Assembly (NCBI GenBank): GCA_963717125.1
Contig: CAVQVG010000019.1
Span: 310,001-374,000, forward strand
Direction: 5' to 3'
Origin: RYN-230 sp963717125
GTDB taxonomy: Bacteria; Actinomycetota; Actinomycetes; Streptosporangiales; Streptosporangiaceae
DNA length: 64,000 bases
Shown: positions 32,525 through 42,099 of the stretch, piece after piece
Position numbering within the stretch: the first letter of the stretch is position 1
How the letters are laid out: each line of letters opens with the position of its first letter
Position numbers and translations under genes: made by a program
Notes under the pieces: model-generated
What the model saw: only the letters and a program-made list of their open reading frames with translations
The model's database searches: none
What the model was told of the DNA's origin: nothing

Positions 32525-35316
32525 CTAGCCCTCGGCCGAGATGGCGAGGAACTCGAGGCCGACCTGTATCTCGGTGACGCCGGACAGGTCAACTGGGGTC
32601 GGGTCGGTGATGGTGAACGACCACGTGGTCACCGGGCTGCGGCCGTAGAACATCTGCAGCTCGGCGTCCGAAGTGGTGCCGGCGGTCACCGCCGAGGTCC
32701 CGGTGCTGGCTGACCCGGTGCTGGCTGACCCGGTGCTGGCTGACCCGGTGCTGGCTGACCCGGTGCTGGCCGGCGACGAGACGACCGGGACGGTGGCCGG
32801 CGGCGGGATCTGCCCACTGGCCAGCCCGATCGAGACGAAGCTCTGCATCGGCGGGGAGGCCAGCAGCAGCGTCGCACCGTCGCGCCGCGTCGCCTGGGCA
32901 TAACCGGCATGGGTCATCGTGCCGGCCAGGCTGGGCACGGACGAGGTGGCGCCGAGCAGGTTGAGGTAGATCCGGTTCAGCTTGAGCTCATAGCTGCCGG
33001 TGGGCAGCGCGGCGAAGCCGATCTGGAAGCTAGTGCTCTGCCCGGGCGACTTGAGCTGCGCGAGGACCGTCGGGTCGGTGACCGGGATCCACACCTGGCC
33101 CGGGCTGAACTGCTGTCCCAGGCTGATGCCCTGGTCGGTGTAGGACGCCCAGGTCGGCACCGCGGCCGCCCAGTTGGCGGCCAGCGAGCTGAACAGCGCC
33201 ACCGCGGGCCCGTCGTTCCCCCGGCCCAGCGCGAGCTGCGCCTCGGCCAGCAGGTCAGGTGCCGTAATGCCGAAGCTCATCGGCAGCTGGTAGACGTTGG
33301 CCAGCGGCTGCGTGGCGGTGGCAGCCGGGGCGACCGCCACGCCATCGGTGAACGCGAACGTGTCCAGCGCCCGGGCGGCGAGGAACACGTAACGGAGCAC
33401 GAACTCGCTGATCCGGGCGATGGCGCTCATCAGGCTGCCGATCATGCTGGCCACCGCGGCCAGATTGCTCGCCGTTTGCGCCTCATCAGCGGTGATCGCG
33501 GTCAGGTCCGCGGCAGCCGCGGTGATGTGCGCGCTGACCGCGGCCACGTTCAGCTGCGACTCGGTGACCTGGTCGCCCTGCAGCAGGATCTGGAACTTGA
33601 GGGTGACCGCCTGCGCGGTGAGTTGCTGGATGGCCTGCTGGTCGGCGGTTATCGTGGTGTCGCTGTTCTCGGACAGGTTCTGGAACAGGCCGAGCGCCTT
33701 GCCGACATCCCCGACTAGCGCGCTGAGGCCGCCGATGTCCTGACTGATCGACTGCGGTATCTGGCCCTTGTTGGCCGTGATCGTGGTGATCAGCGAGGCC
33801 ACGCTGGCCGCCAGGGCCGACCCCGCCGGGATGACGATGCCGGCCAGGCCAAGCACCGGCACGACCGCCGCGGCCAGGTCGATGACGGCCTGGACCACGT
33901 CCCAGGCCACTGTCCACGGCAGGTTGGCCTGGAACTCGTACTCCGCCTGCTGTAGCTGCTGCTGCTCGGCGTTGATCTGACTCTGCAACGCGGTCAGCTG
34001 CGCGTTGAGGTCAGTCAGCGTGCCCTGCGCGTCGCTGGCCACCTGCTGGGCCGCGGCCAGGTTGACGGTCAGCGCCCCCTGCTCGTTCTGCACCTCGGTC
34101 TGCAGGACGTCGAGCTGGGCGGCCAGGCTGGCTCCGGTCGCCGCGTCGCTGATCAGCTGGCCGACCGCCGTGACCAGTGGCGCGATCACCGGCAGGTAGC
34201 CGACATAGGTGGCCTCGAAGTTGGCGAAGTCGGGCTTGACCCAGTAGTCGTACGGCAGCCCTAGCGCGTTGAGGTTATTGGCGATCCAGCCCGACCACTG
34301 GGCGGCGGTGGCGGCCGGGGCGCTGACCCCTATCGCCTGAACGGCGCTGAACTCCGTGGTGGCCAGCACCAGGTCCCCGGAGTGCGTGGGGTCGGCCGCG
34401 TCGAACGTGCGGTAGAAGTAGCGGCCCAGGCCGAGCCGGTAATTGGCCCAGGCGGTCAGGTTGGCCGGGGTCAGCGCGGCGATCACGGCCGGCCAGTATC
34501 CGGACTGCGGGATGACCGAGACGGCCAGCTTGCCGGTGGCGCCCACGGTGCCGTTCGTGCCGGCCGTGCCGGCCTTGCCGGCCGGTGCCGGGATCGTGCC
34601 GCTGGCCCCGGCGCCGCCCGGGCCGGCCGCACCGCCCACCCCGGCCGCGCCGCCGGCCACCATAGCGGTGGTCACGGCCAGCTTGCCCTTGGGTCCCGGG
34701 TTGACATACGTCACGGTGATACTGCCGCCCGCGCCGCCGTTGCCCGCGTTGCCGCCGTTGCCCCCGGCACCGCCCGGCTCTGGCGGCGTCAGGTGACCAC
34801 CCGGCTTGTTGATGAGGCTGCCCGGGGCCCCGGCGCCACCTGCGCCGCCGGCTCCCCGTTCCCGCCCGGCGCGCCGATCGCGGTCAGATTGACCGGGTCG
34901 AGGGTGTCGGCCACGATCGTGATCATGCCGGGGCAGCCCGCGCCACCCGACGTGCCCGGCGCACCGTTGCCGCCCGGGTGCGCCGGCGTCGTCCCAAAGA
35001 CGGCCGCGGCCCCCGCGGCGCCCGCGCTGCCGTTGCCGCCCGGCGTCCCGTTGTAACCGATCCCGCCGGGGCCCGACCCGCTGGCGAATACGTAGCTGTC
35101 CGCGACCACGATGACGTTGAACCAGCTCACCGCCCCGGACGGGCTCTGGTATTGCGGCGCCCACAGGTAGCTGGGGTCCTGAGTGCACTGCCGGGCGGCG
35201 AGCACGATGGTGTCACCCGACGCCAGGTGGCCGGCCGCCGCCTCGGCCGAGATCTCCGCGGCCAGCGCGGCGTTGATGGTGATCTGGTCACGCGCATAGA
35301 GCCATTGCTGGGACAT
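32525..35316 (-). CDS. Gly-rich, coiled-coil, hydrophobic-hairpin protein; toxin-like (frameshifted)
   Basis: About 930 residues after restoring one base in the G4/C4 run at 34854-34857; as assembled the N-terminal 150 residues are in another frame. Order of parts: N-terminal domain (MSQQWLYARDQITINAALAA); a collagen/PGRS-like GGNGG region (residues about 95-270); a globular region; and a long heptad region (LDVLQTEVQNEQGALTVNLA through INAEQQQLQQAEYEF). Then come a hydrophobic hairpin (VIDLAAAVVPVLGLAGIVIP then ALAASVASLITTITA), more long helices, and a beta-rich C-terminus ending VDLSGVTEIQVGLEFLAIS after a TGSAS repeat. Helix-hairpin-helix order resembles alpha pore-forming toxins, and the tail resembles Tc-toxin-like proteins. 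Both are weak resemblances by eye. ATG 35316 follows AGGAG. Confidence 0.6.
32697..32771 (-). repeat. Five tandem copies of a 15-bp unit (TGSAS linker)
   Basis: GTGCTGGCTGACCCG occurs five times in a row on the plus strand, encoding (ASTGS)n in the C-terminal linker of the large protein. Confidence 0.9.
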
Positions 35317-35515
35317 AGTCATGCTCCTGTCGGTGGTATCCCCGTTCCCCCGTGACCGCTGGCCTGGCGGCGGCACGCAGCCCCCCGCCGCACCCTGGCG
35401 ATCACCTGCCACATGGTCCGCCCGGCTGGGTGGGCGCGCGTCACGGTGGGCACCACAGTGATTGGCCGCGAAATCCGAGATAGTCGCGGGGCGGGCGGCG
35501 GCCTACCATCGGTGC

Positions 35516-38331
35516 ATGGTGGGGGCGAGGCGGGCGCCCGTCGGCCGGTTGCTTGACCGTGCCGAAGAACTCCGGGCGATTACGCTGGCGATCAATTCGG
35601 CAGTGTCCGGGTCGGGGTCGGCGCTGCTGATCGAGGGCGTGGCCGGGATCGGCAAGACCAGGCTCATGCTGCACGCGGGCCAGCGCGCGGCGGGCGCGGG
35701 GATGACAGTGCTGACGGCACGGGCGGCCGAATTCGAGGGCGGCTACGCGTGGGGCGTGGTCCGGCAGCTGTTCGAGCCGGTCATGCGGGCGGGCGGCGGG
35801 CCGAGATTAGCGGGCGACGCGGCCCGGCTGGCGGGCCCGGCGCTGGCCCTCGGCACCCGGAGCGAGCAGGACTCGTTCGCGGTGCTGCACGGCCTGTACT
35901 GGCTGACCGTGGGCATCGCGGAGCGGGCGCCGCTGCTGCTGGCGGTCGATGACCTGCACTGGGCCGATCAGCCGTCGCTGCGGTTCATCGCGCACCTGGC
36001 CCGGCGGCTGGACGGGCTCCCGGTGCTGCTGGTGCTCACCGTGCGCGAGCCCAGGTCCGGGACGGCGCAGGACAAGGCGCTGACCGCCGGGCTGGCCGAG
36101 GAGGCGGGTGTCACGGTGCTGCGGCCCGGCGCGCTGGGCCGCAGCGCCTGCGCGGCGCTGCTCCGCGGCGCGCTGGGCCAGCCCCCGTCCGCCGCGTTCC
36201 TGGCCGCCTGCCGCGAGCGCACCGGCGGGAACCCGCTGCTGCTGCGGGCGCTGCTCAGCAGCCTGACCGCGGAAGGGGTCACCGGTACCGACGGGGACGT
36301 GCCGCGGGTGCACGGGCTGACCCCTGGCACGGTGTCCCGCAGCGTCCTGCTCCAACTGGGCCGCATGCCGGCCGCCGCCGTGGCCGCGGCCCGCGCGGTG
36401 GCCGTGCTGGGCACCACGGCCACCGTGGCCCGGGCCGGGCTGGCCGGGCTGGACGAGGACGCGGCGGCCGAGGCGATCGGCGCGCTGATGGCGGACGGCC
36501 TGATCGAAGGCGAGCGGACGCTGCGATTCGTGCACCCGCTCGTGCGGTCGGCCGTCTACCAGGACATGGCGCCACCGCTGCGGCAGCGCTGGCACGGCCG
36601 GGCGGCGCGGCTCCTGGACGCCGGCGGGGCGTCGCCGGAAGAGGTGACCGTGCACCTGCTCGCGGCGGGCAGCACGGGGAGCGCCTGGGTCACCGAGCGG
36701 CTGCGCGCCGCGGCCGCGGACGCCCGCGGCCGCGGCGCTCCGGACGTGGCCCGGCTCTGCCTGGCGCGGGCGCTGGCCGAGCCGCCACCAGCCGGGGACC
36801 GCGCGGAGGTGCTGTTCGAGCTGGGCAGGCTGGAGGTCATGCGTGACCCGGCCACGGCCAGCGGCACCTGACCGCGGCGCTGGACGACACGCCGGACTGG
36901 CCGCGGCGCGGCGAGGTGGCCCTCGCCTTGAGCGAGGCACTGGCGCTGTGTGGCCGGTTCGCCGAGGCCGTCGGCATGCTGGGCAAACTGCTGGCCGAGC
37001 CGGGCGCCGGTCAGTCGGCCGCGGCGCTGGAGGCCGCGATGCTGAACACCGCGCGCTGGGATCTGGACACCCGCCCGGCGACCCGGCCGCTGCTGGACCG
37101 GGTCCAGGCCCGGGCGGCGGACGGCGCGAAGCTGAGCCCTCAGCTGCACGCGAACCTGGCCATCGAGCTGGCCGCGGCCGGCCTGGACCGGGACGGCGCG
37201 GTGCGGCATGCGCGCGAGGCGGTCCGGGCCACGCACTGGCTGATGTCGGTCACCTCGACCGCGCTGCCCGAGGCGGTGTCCGTGCTGCTGTTCGCGGGCC
37301 TGGATGACGAGGCGGGCGAGCAGGCCCAGACCTGGCTGCGGCTGGCTCAGCAGCGCGGCTGGCCGCTCGCTACCGCCGTCGCGGCTTCGGTGGCGTCGCT
37401 GGTCGCGCGGCACGGCGGCGAGGTCAGCGAGGCGGCCGCGTACGGCCAGCAGTCGATGGCGGCTGGCCCCGGTACGTGGGTCACCTCGATCGCTGCCGCC
37501 TTCGTGGTGCCGGCGCTGATCGACCGCGGCGCGATCGACGAGGCGTGGGCGGTGCTGGCCGCCCACAAGCTGGCCGGCGAGCTGCCCCCCACGTGGCCGT
37601 TCAACGTGGCCCGGCACGCGCGGGGCTGCCTGCACGCGGCGGCCGGCGCGCACCAGGCCGCGCTGGCCGACCTGCTGGCGGCCGGCGAGCTGGCCGTGCG
37701 CTGGGGCATCCGGAACCCGGCCATGATGCCCTGGCGCTCGGACGCCGCGCTGTCCCTGCTAGCCCTGGGTGATCGGGCCGAGGCCAGCCGGCTCTGCGCC
37801 GAGGAGACCGAGCTGGCCCACGGGTGGGGCGCGGCCCGGGCCATCGGGGTCGCTACCCGGGCGGCCGGCCTGGTCGAAGGCGGGGACCGGGGCATCGAGC
37901 TGCTCACCGAGGCGGTCAGCGTGCTGCGCGGCAGCCCGGCGCGGCTGGAGCTGGCCCGCGCGCTGATCGACCTCGGCGCCGCGGAGCGCCGGGCCGGCGC
38001 CCGCGGCCGGGCGCGGCAGGCCCTCAGCGAGGGCATGGATATCGCCCATTCGCTGGGCGGCGCCGCGCTCACCGGCCGGGCCCGCCGCGAGCTGGTGGTG
38101 GCCGGCAGCAGGCCACGGCGAACCGCGCTGCGCGGACGTGACGCGCTGACGCCGAGCGAACTGCGGGTCGCGCAGCTCGCGCTCGGTGGGCACACGAACC
38201 GCCAGATCGCGCAGGCCCTGTTCGTCACCCAGCGAACGGTGGAGAACCACCTGACCAGCACGTACGGGAAGCTCGAGATCAGCACGAGGTCCGGGCTGCG
38301 GGCCGCGCTGGCCGACCACCGCCCCGACTAG
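35516..38331 (+). CDS. LuxR-family ATP-binding regulator (LAL type, frameshifted)
   Basis: Large regulator of about 938 residues. An N-terminal AAA/NACHT-like ATPase (Walker A GVAGIGKTRL; Walker B LLAVDDLHWADQPSL), a long helical TPR-like middle and a C-terminal LuxR helix-turn-helix (LTPSELRVAQLALGGHTNRQ, then VENHLTSTYGKLEISTR) are present. The two halves are in different frames. One missing base near 36857-36861 (GGCCAG, probably GGCCCAG) turns the frame to a stop at 36871; corrected, RDPATAQRHLTAALD is continuous. ATG at 35516 is chosen. Divergent from the toxin-like operon across a 199-base gap (35317-35515) with no gene, so that operon is a possible target. Stop overlaps convergent cholesterol oxidase. 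Confidence 0.8.
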
Positions 38332-40067
38332 CCCAGCAAGGTGTCCAGGAACGGGTTGCTGAACACCGAGTGGGGGTCGTAGCCGGACAGGATGGAGACC
38401 GCGGTGGGCCAGCCGTCGCCGCTGGCCTGGCCGGCGCTGACCGCGGCCGGGATGGTGCTGCCGAGGATCGGCGCGCTGGTCCACGGTGCGGCCGGGGTGC
38501 ACGCCCAGGCCTTCGACCATTCCGGGCGGACGGTCGCGTAGCTGCCGGTGTAGTGGCTCCAGATCCACGTCTCCATGTCCGTGTAGAACTGGGCGAAGCC
38601 TGGCGTCACCGGGAGCGTGCCCATGTCCAGCCAGACCGCGACGTCCCACTCGGGGTGGTCGGGGCGGGGCCGGATCGAGGACAGGATCGGCGACTGCGCG
38701 CCGCTCACGACGGAGTCAGCGGGCCGGTCGAGCCCAGTGACCCGGATCTCGATCGGGCCGTTCATCGGGTACTGGCCCAGCCCCTGGTAGTAGCCGAGCC
38801 GGCTGGTGTACTGCGCGTAGAAGTCGCTGACCACCTGCTGGATGCTGGCCCGGGAGGTGAGCACCGCGAAGCCCGCTTCGACGATCCGGACCGTGCTCGG
38901 CTTGACGTACAGCAGCACGTCCTGCGAGTGGCCCCAGATGTCCCACCCGCCGTCGAACACCAGCCCGGTGTCCACCAGCGAGATCGCGATCCCCTCGAAG
39001 GCGGGGGTGCCGCCGGTGTCACCCGCCGCGACCTCGTCGAAGAAGGTGTTCTCCGCGCTGGTGACGCTGTTCGTGAACGCGTAGTTGTACGGGCTGGTGA
39101 CCTGCGCCGACAGCAGCGGCTTGGTGGGCGCGAGGGACCACACCTTGAGCCACGGGGTGTCGGTGAACGGGAACCAGATGGCCTCGATCCGCCCCGCGCT
39201 GTCCACGTAGCTGGCGAAGGAGGTGGACCCGGCGCTGGCCGGCGGGGCGAACAGCTCGGCCGCGGACACATCGACCCAGCTCTGGCAGCGCAGCGTCTGG
39301 TTCGCCGCGACCTGCATGGTCACGCTGGTGACGAACGCGCGGCCCAGGTGGGCCAGGAACGCGCGGATGTCCGGGTCGGTGCGCTGGAACGTCGTCAGCA
39401 CGTACTGGCTCTGCGCCGCGCTCCACACCACGGCGGTGAGCGACACGATCAGGTTGGACAGCGACCCGTAGCTCTGCCCGGCCAGCGGGGTCTCCCCGGT
39501 GCCGGGGATGGCGCTGCCGTGCGCGTTGATGGCCAGCACGCCGCCCAGCGTGATGTCGCCCGGCGCGGGCATGGCGCATAATCCGTAGCCCGCCGCGGCC
39601 AGCGTGCTGGTCAGCGTGTCCATCGTGATGCCGGCCTGGGCGGTGACCGTGGCGGGCGGCCCCGCGCTCACCGAGGCCGAGGTCAGGTGCTGCGTGGTGT
39701 CCAGCAGCACGTAGCCCGCCCCGGTGCTGCCCGCGGGCAGCAGGATCGGCGACCAGTTGTGGCTCATGCCCTTGGCGCGCAGCCGGTAGCCGTTGGCCTG
39801 GGCCCAGTTCGCCAGCGTGACCACGTCCTGGGGCGAGGCCGGGGCACAGGTCCAGATGTTGTCGATGACGATCAGGCCGGCCCAGTTCTGGTAGGCCTGC
39901 TGGTACAGCGGGATCGACGACGGGAAGTTCGGCGGTGCCGCGCTGGTGGCCTGGGCGCTGGCCGGGCTGACGCGGAACACCGGGATCCAGGCCAGCGCGC
40001 CAGCCGCGGCCGCGCCGGCCAGGAACGTGCGCCGGGACGGCCCGGCGCCACGGTGGGGAGGCTTCAT
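38328..40067 (-). CDS. Class II (VAO-type) cholesterol oxidase, Tat-exported
   Basis: FAD-dependent oxidase that converts cholesterol to cholest-4-en-3-one with H2O2, outside the cell. The 579-residue protein starts with a twin-arginine signal (PSRRTFLAGAAAAGALAWIP, cleaved after about residue 40). The body closely matches Brevibacterium sterolicum type II cholesterol oxidase: FPSSIPLYQQAYQNWAGLIV, AMPAPGDITLGGVLAINAHG, RTDPDIRAFLAHLGRAFVT, YPMNGPIEIRVTGLD and VFSNPFLDTLL. His103 in GMSHNWSP is the likely covalent FAD attachment site. It would feed KstD/KshAB encoded upstream. No KstR site is evident before it; an inverted repeat TACCAA-N12-TTGGTA lies at 40156-40179. Confidence 0.92.
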   Translation of the reverse strand: MKPPHRGAGPSRRTFLAGAAAAGALAWIPVFRVSPASAQATSAAPPNFPSSIPLYQQAYQNWAGLIVIDNIWTCAPASPQDVVTLANWAQANGYRLRAKGMSHNWSPILLPAGSTGAGYVLLDTTQHLTSASVSAGPPATVTAQAGITMDTLTSTLAAAGYGLCAMPAPGDITLGGVLAINAHGSAIPGTGETPLAGQSYGSLSNLIVSLTAVVWSAAQSQYVLTTFQRTDPDIRAFLAHLGRAFVTSVTMQVAANQTLRCQSWVDVSAAELFAPPASAGSTSFASYVDSAGRIEAIWFPFTDTPWLKVWSLAPTKPLLSAQVTSPYNYAFTNSVTSAENTFFDEVAAGDTGGTPAFEGIAISLVDTGLVFDGGWDIWGHSQDVLLYVKPSTVRIVEAGFAVLTSRASIQQVVSDFYAQYTSRLGYYQGLGQYPMNGPIEIRVTGLDRPADSVVSGAQSPILSSIRPRPDHPEWDVAVWLDMGTLPVTPGFAQFYTDMETWIWSHYTGSYATVRPEWSKAWACTPAAPWTSAPILGSTIPAAVSAGQASGDGWPTAVSILSGYDPHSVFSNPFLDTLLG

Positions 40068-40155
40068 CGCTTCTCCTCACTCCGCAAGCAGACACGCTCA
40101 GACCGCTGCGCGGCCGCGCCCGCTGCAGCCAGCCGGTGGCGCGGCGGCGCCGCTG

Positions 40156-40179
40156 TACCAAGCATGCGCTTGTTTGGTA
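40156..40179. promoter_or_regulatory. Inverted repeat before cholesterol oxidase
   Basis: TACCAA (40156-40161) and TTGGTA (40174-40179) flank 12 bases containing GCATGCGC. It lies 89 bases before the oxidase start and about 95 before the methyltransferase start. It may be an operator for either divergent gene. The rest of 40068-40274 shows no gene. Confidence 0.35.
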
Positions 40180-40274
40180 TGGTCCCCTTCAACATAGACA
40201 GCGACCGTTGACCGGGCAAGGCTGTAATGTGTTGCCTTTGCCGATGCCGGGAAGGGCGGAGAGCCGGTGACGTC

Positions 40275-41120
40275 GTGAGCGACTTCCCTGGATTCCGGGC
40301 CGACCTGGCTCGTTCCGTGCGCCTGCTGCGGGCATTCCGCACCGAGCAGGGCGACCCTTCCGGCTACTACACCGTGCTGGCCCAGGACACCATCCACCAG
40401 CTCAGCCAATACACCTACCTGAATGGCCAGGTGGTGGCCGACGTGGGCGGCGGGCCCGGCTTCTTCGTCCGGGAATTGCGGGCGGCCGGGGCACGGGCCT
40501 TCTGCGTGGACACCGACCTCGGCGAACTCGCCGCCCAGGGCCAGCCGGAGCCGGGCAGCACGCTGGGCAGCGCGCTGCGCCTGCCCCTCGCTACCGGCGC
40601 GGTTGACGTCTGCTTCTCCTCCAACGTGCTGGAACATGTCGGCGACTGGCAGGCCATGCTGGCCGAGATGGTGCGGGTCACCCGGCCCGGCGGAATTGTC
40701 TTCGCCGCGTTTACGAACTGGCTCTCACCGTGGGGTGGGCACGAAACATCACCCTGGCATTATCTCGGCGGCGAATGGGCCGCTGGGCATTACACGCGCA
40801 GGCATGGCCAGCCACCTAAGAACCGGTTTGGCGAAAGCCTTTACCCGGTTTCCGTCGCGGCCACCCTGCGCTGGGTGAGGTCCGCGGAAAGTGCCGTGCT
40901 GGTCGATGCGGTGCCGCGCTACCTCCCTGACTGGTCCCGGCCGATGCTGCGCATTCCCGGGCTGCGCGAGTTTCTCACCTGGAATCTCCTCGTGGTCCTG
41001 CAGCGGGTGGCGACCGGGACCGCGGCCGCTACCGGCCCACGGGGGCTGGCTGCGGGACGGCCGCCCGGGAGTCCTCCGGCTGGTCATCGCGCCGCAGCAG
41101 GACCAGCACGATCCCGATAA
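40275..41120 (+). CDS. Class I SAM-dependent methyltransferase
   Basis: About 281 residues. The SAM-binding motif VVADVGGGPGFFVRELRAAG is near residue 55, followed by acidic CVDTDLGEL and post-motif CFSSNVLEHVGDWQAMLAEM. Context next to DUF3068, acyltransferase and AftD-like genes parallels Rv0224c of M. tuberculosis, implying a role in envelope glycoconjugate modification. GTG at 40275 is chosen (VSDFPGF); the frame opens earlier at 40227 but without homology. Homologous sequence ends near LREFLTWNLLVVLQR, and about 35 further residues run into the convergent DUF3068 gene (92-base overlap), so a lost stop or small indel near 41010-41040 is possible. Confidence 0.8.
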   Translation: MSDFPGFRADLARSVRLLRAFRTEQGDPSGYYTVLAQDTIHQLSQYTYLNGQVVADVGGGPGFFVRELRAAGARAFCVDTDLGELAAQGQPEPGSTLGSALRLPLATGAVDVCFSSNVLEHVGDWQAMLAEMVRVTRPGGIVFAAFTNWLSPWGGHETSPWHYLGGEWAAGHYTRRHGQPPKNRFGESLYPVSVAATLRWVRSAESAVLVDAVPRYLPDWSRPMLRIPGLREFLTWNLLVVLQRVATGTAAATGPRGLAAGRPPGSPPAGHRAAAGPARSR

Positions 41121-42000
41121 TCAGCGCGACGAGGCCGACCAGGCCGGCTGCCAGCGGCAGGACGACCTCGAGCAGCCCGACCTTGGTGCGCGCGGAGTTG
41201 TCCAGGTTCACCACGGTCTGAATGCTCTGCGGGGTGAAGTCCAGCCGACCATCGAGGAGGACCAGCCGCTGCGCCCCGGTGGAGTCCTCCAGGGTGATCT
41301 TCTGGACCTGCGTGGTGTTCAGCTGCGCCCCAGTCTCCGGGTCGACCCAGAACGTGTTGGTCGCGGTGTAGTACTCGGGCAGGGTCACCATGCCGGTGCC
41401 CTTCATGCCGACCAGGGACGCGGGCAGCGTCTCGCTGCCCGCCCGGGTCGGCGGCACCTGCTCCACGTACCGGTTGACGGTGATCCCGTCGATCGTTGAC
41501 GTGCCCGCGAACCGGGCAGGCCGGGGCTTGTTCAGCACCGGGTCGAATGTCTGGTAGGTCTGCTGCTGGGTGCCGAATGGCCAGAGGAAGCCGACCAGGC
41601 CGGACTGGCGGATCGAGGAGTTGCCGTTCACGTTCGCCGCGCAGCAGTTAACCAGCTCGGCGGTCCGGCGGTCGAATGCGAAGCGGCGGGTGGTGTACTC
41701 GAACGGCACCTTATTGCCGGTGTCGTAGAGGTAGCTGAACTCGTTCCACACCGCGGTGGAGGAGTTTCCGGCCGCGGCGTCCCCCTTGACCGTGCTGGTG
41801 TCGAGCAGCGTGGCCCCGGTGACTTCGCGGGCCAGCGGGGCGCTGAAATAGCTGACCCCGGTGCCGCGGAGCTGTGTCTTGAGGTACTCGTTCAGCGGAT
41901 ACTTGATCACGTGCCCGCTTACGTAGCCGACCAGCAGCAAGGCTGCAACAATGAGAAAGGCCCCCAGGCCGGCCAGGCAGATGCCGATGATGCGGCGCAT
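41029..42000 (-). CDS. DUF3068 (PorA-family) membrane protein
   Basis: A 323-residue protein with an N-terminal helix (IIGICLAGLGAFLIVAALLL), a large extracytoplasmic domain (FEYTTRRFAFDRRTAELVNC; DGITVNRYVEQVPPT; TNTFWVDPETGAQLN) and a C-terminal helix (LLEVVLPLAAGLVGLVALII). This architecture is that of DUF3068, represented by Rv0227c in the same gene neighbourhood. The role is thought to concern envelope assembly; no enzyme motif is visible. ATG at 42000 has GGAGG four bases upstream; the frame extends to 42087 without support. It is divergent from the acyltransferase gene across a KstR-like site at 42080. Confidence 0.82.
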   Translation of the reverse strand: MRRIIGICLAGLGAFLIVAALLLVGYVSGHVIKYPLNEYLKTQLRGTGVSYFSAPLAREVTGATLLDTSTVKGDAAAGNSSTAVWNEFSYLYDTGNKVPFEYTTRRFAFDRRTAELVNCCAANVNGNSSIRQSGLVGFLWPFGTQQQTYQTFDPVLNKPRPARFAGTSTIDGITVNRYVEQVPPTRAGSETLPASLVGMKGTGMVTLPEYYTATNTFWVDPETGAQLNTTQVQKITLEDSTGAQRLVLLDGRLDFTPQSIQTVVNLDNSARTKVGLLEVVLPLAAGLVGLVALIIGIVLVLLRRDDQPEDSRAAVPQPAPVGR

Positions 42001-42079
42001 CCATCCTCCAGGGAACGGCCGGCACCATTCCTGGCGCTGGCAACGACTGTGTTGCTGCAGTCCGATACCGTTGGGTAAC

Positions 42080-42093
42080 TGTAACACGTTCTA
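42080..42093. promoter_or_regulatory. KstR-like motif in envelope cluster promoter
   Basis: TGTAACACGTTCTA fits TnnAACnnGTTnnA. It lies between divergent DUF3068 and acyltransferase genes, only six bases before the GTG at 42100. The left half (TGTAAC) departs from the TAGAAC of the steroid sites, so another TetR protein may be the binder. Confidence 0.5.
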
Positions 42094-42099
42094 TTTGGG

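Noticed and set aside
32697..32771. CRISPR-like array
   Set aside because: The 15-base units are directly adjacent without spacers and encode an in-frame TGSAS linker.
40156..40179. KstR2-type site CAAG-CTTG before cholesterol oxidase
   Set aside because: CAAG and CTTG are separated by six bases instead of two, so it does not fit the KstR2 consensus; kept only as an unassigned inverted repeat.
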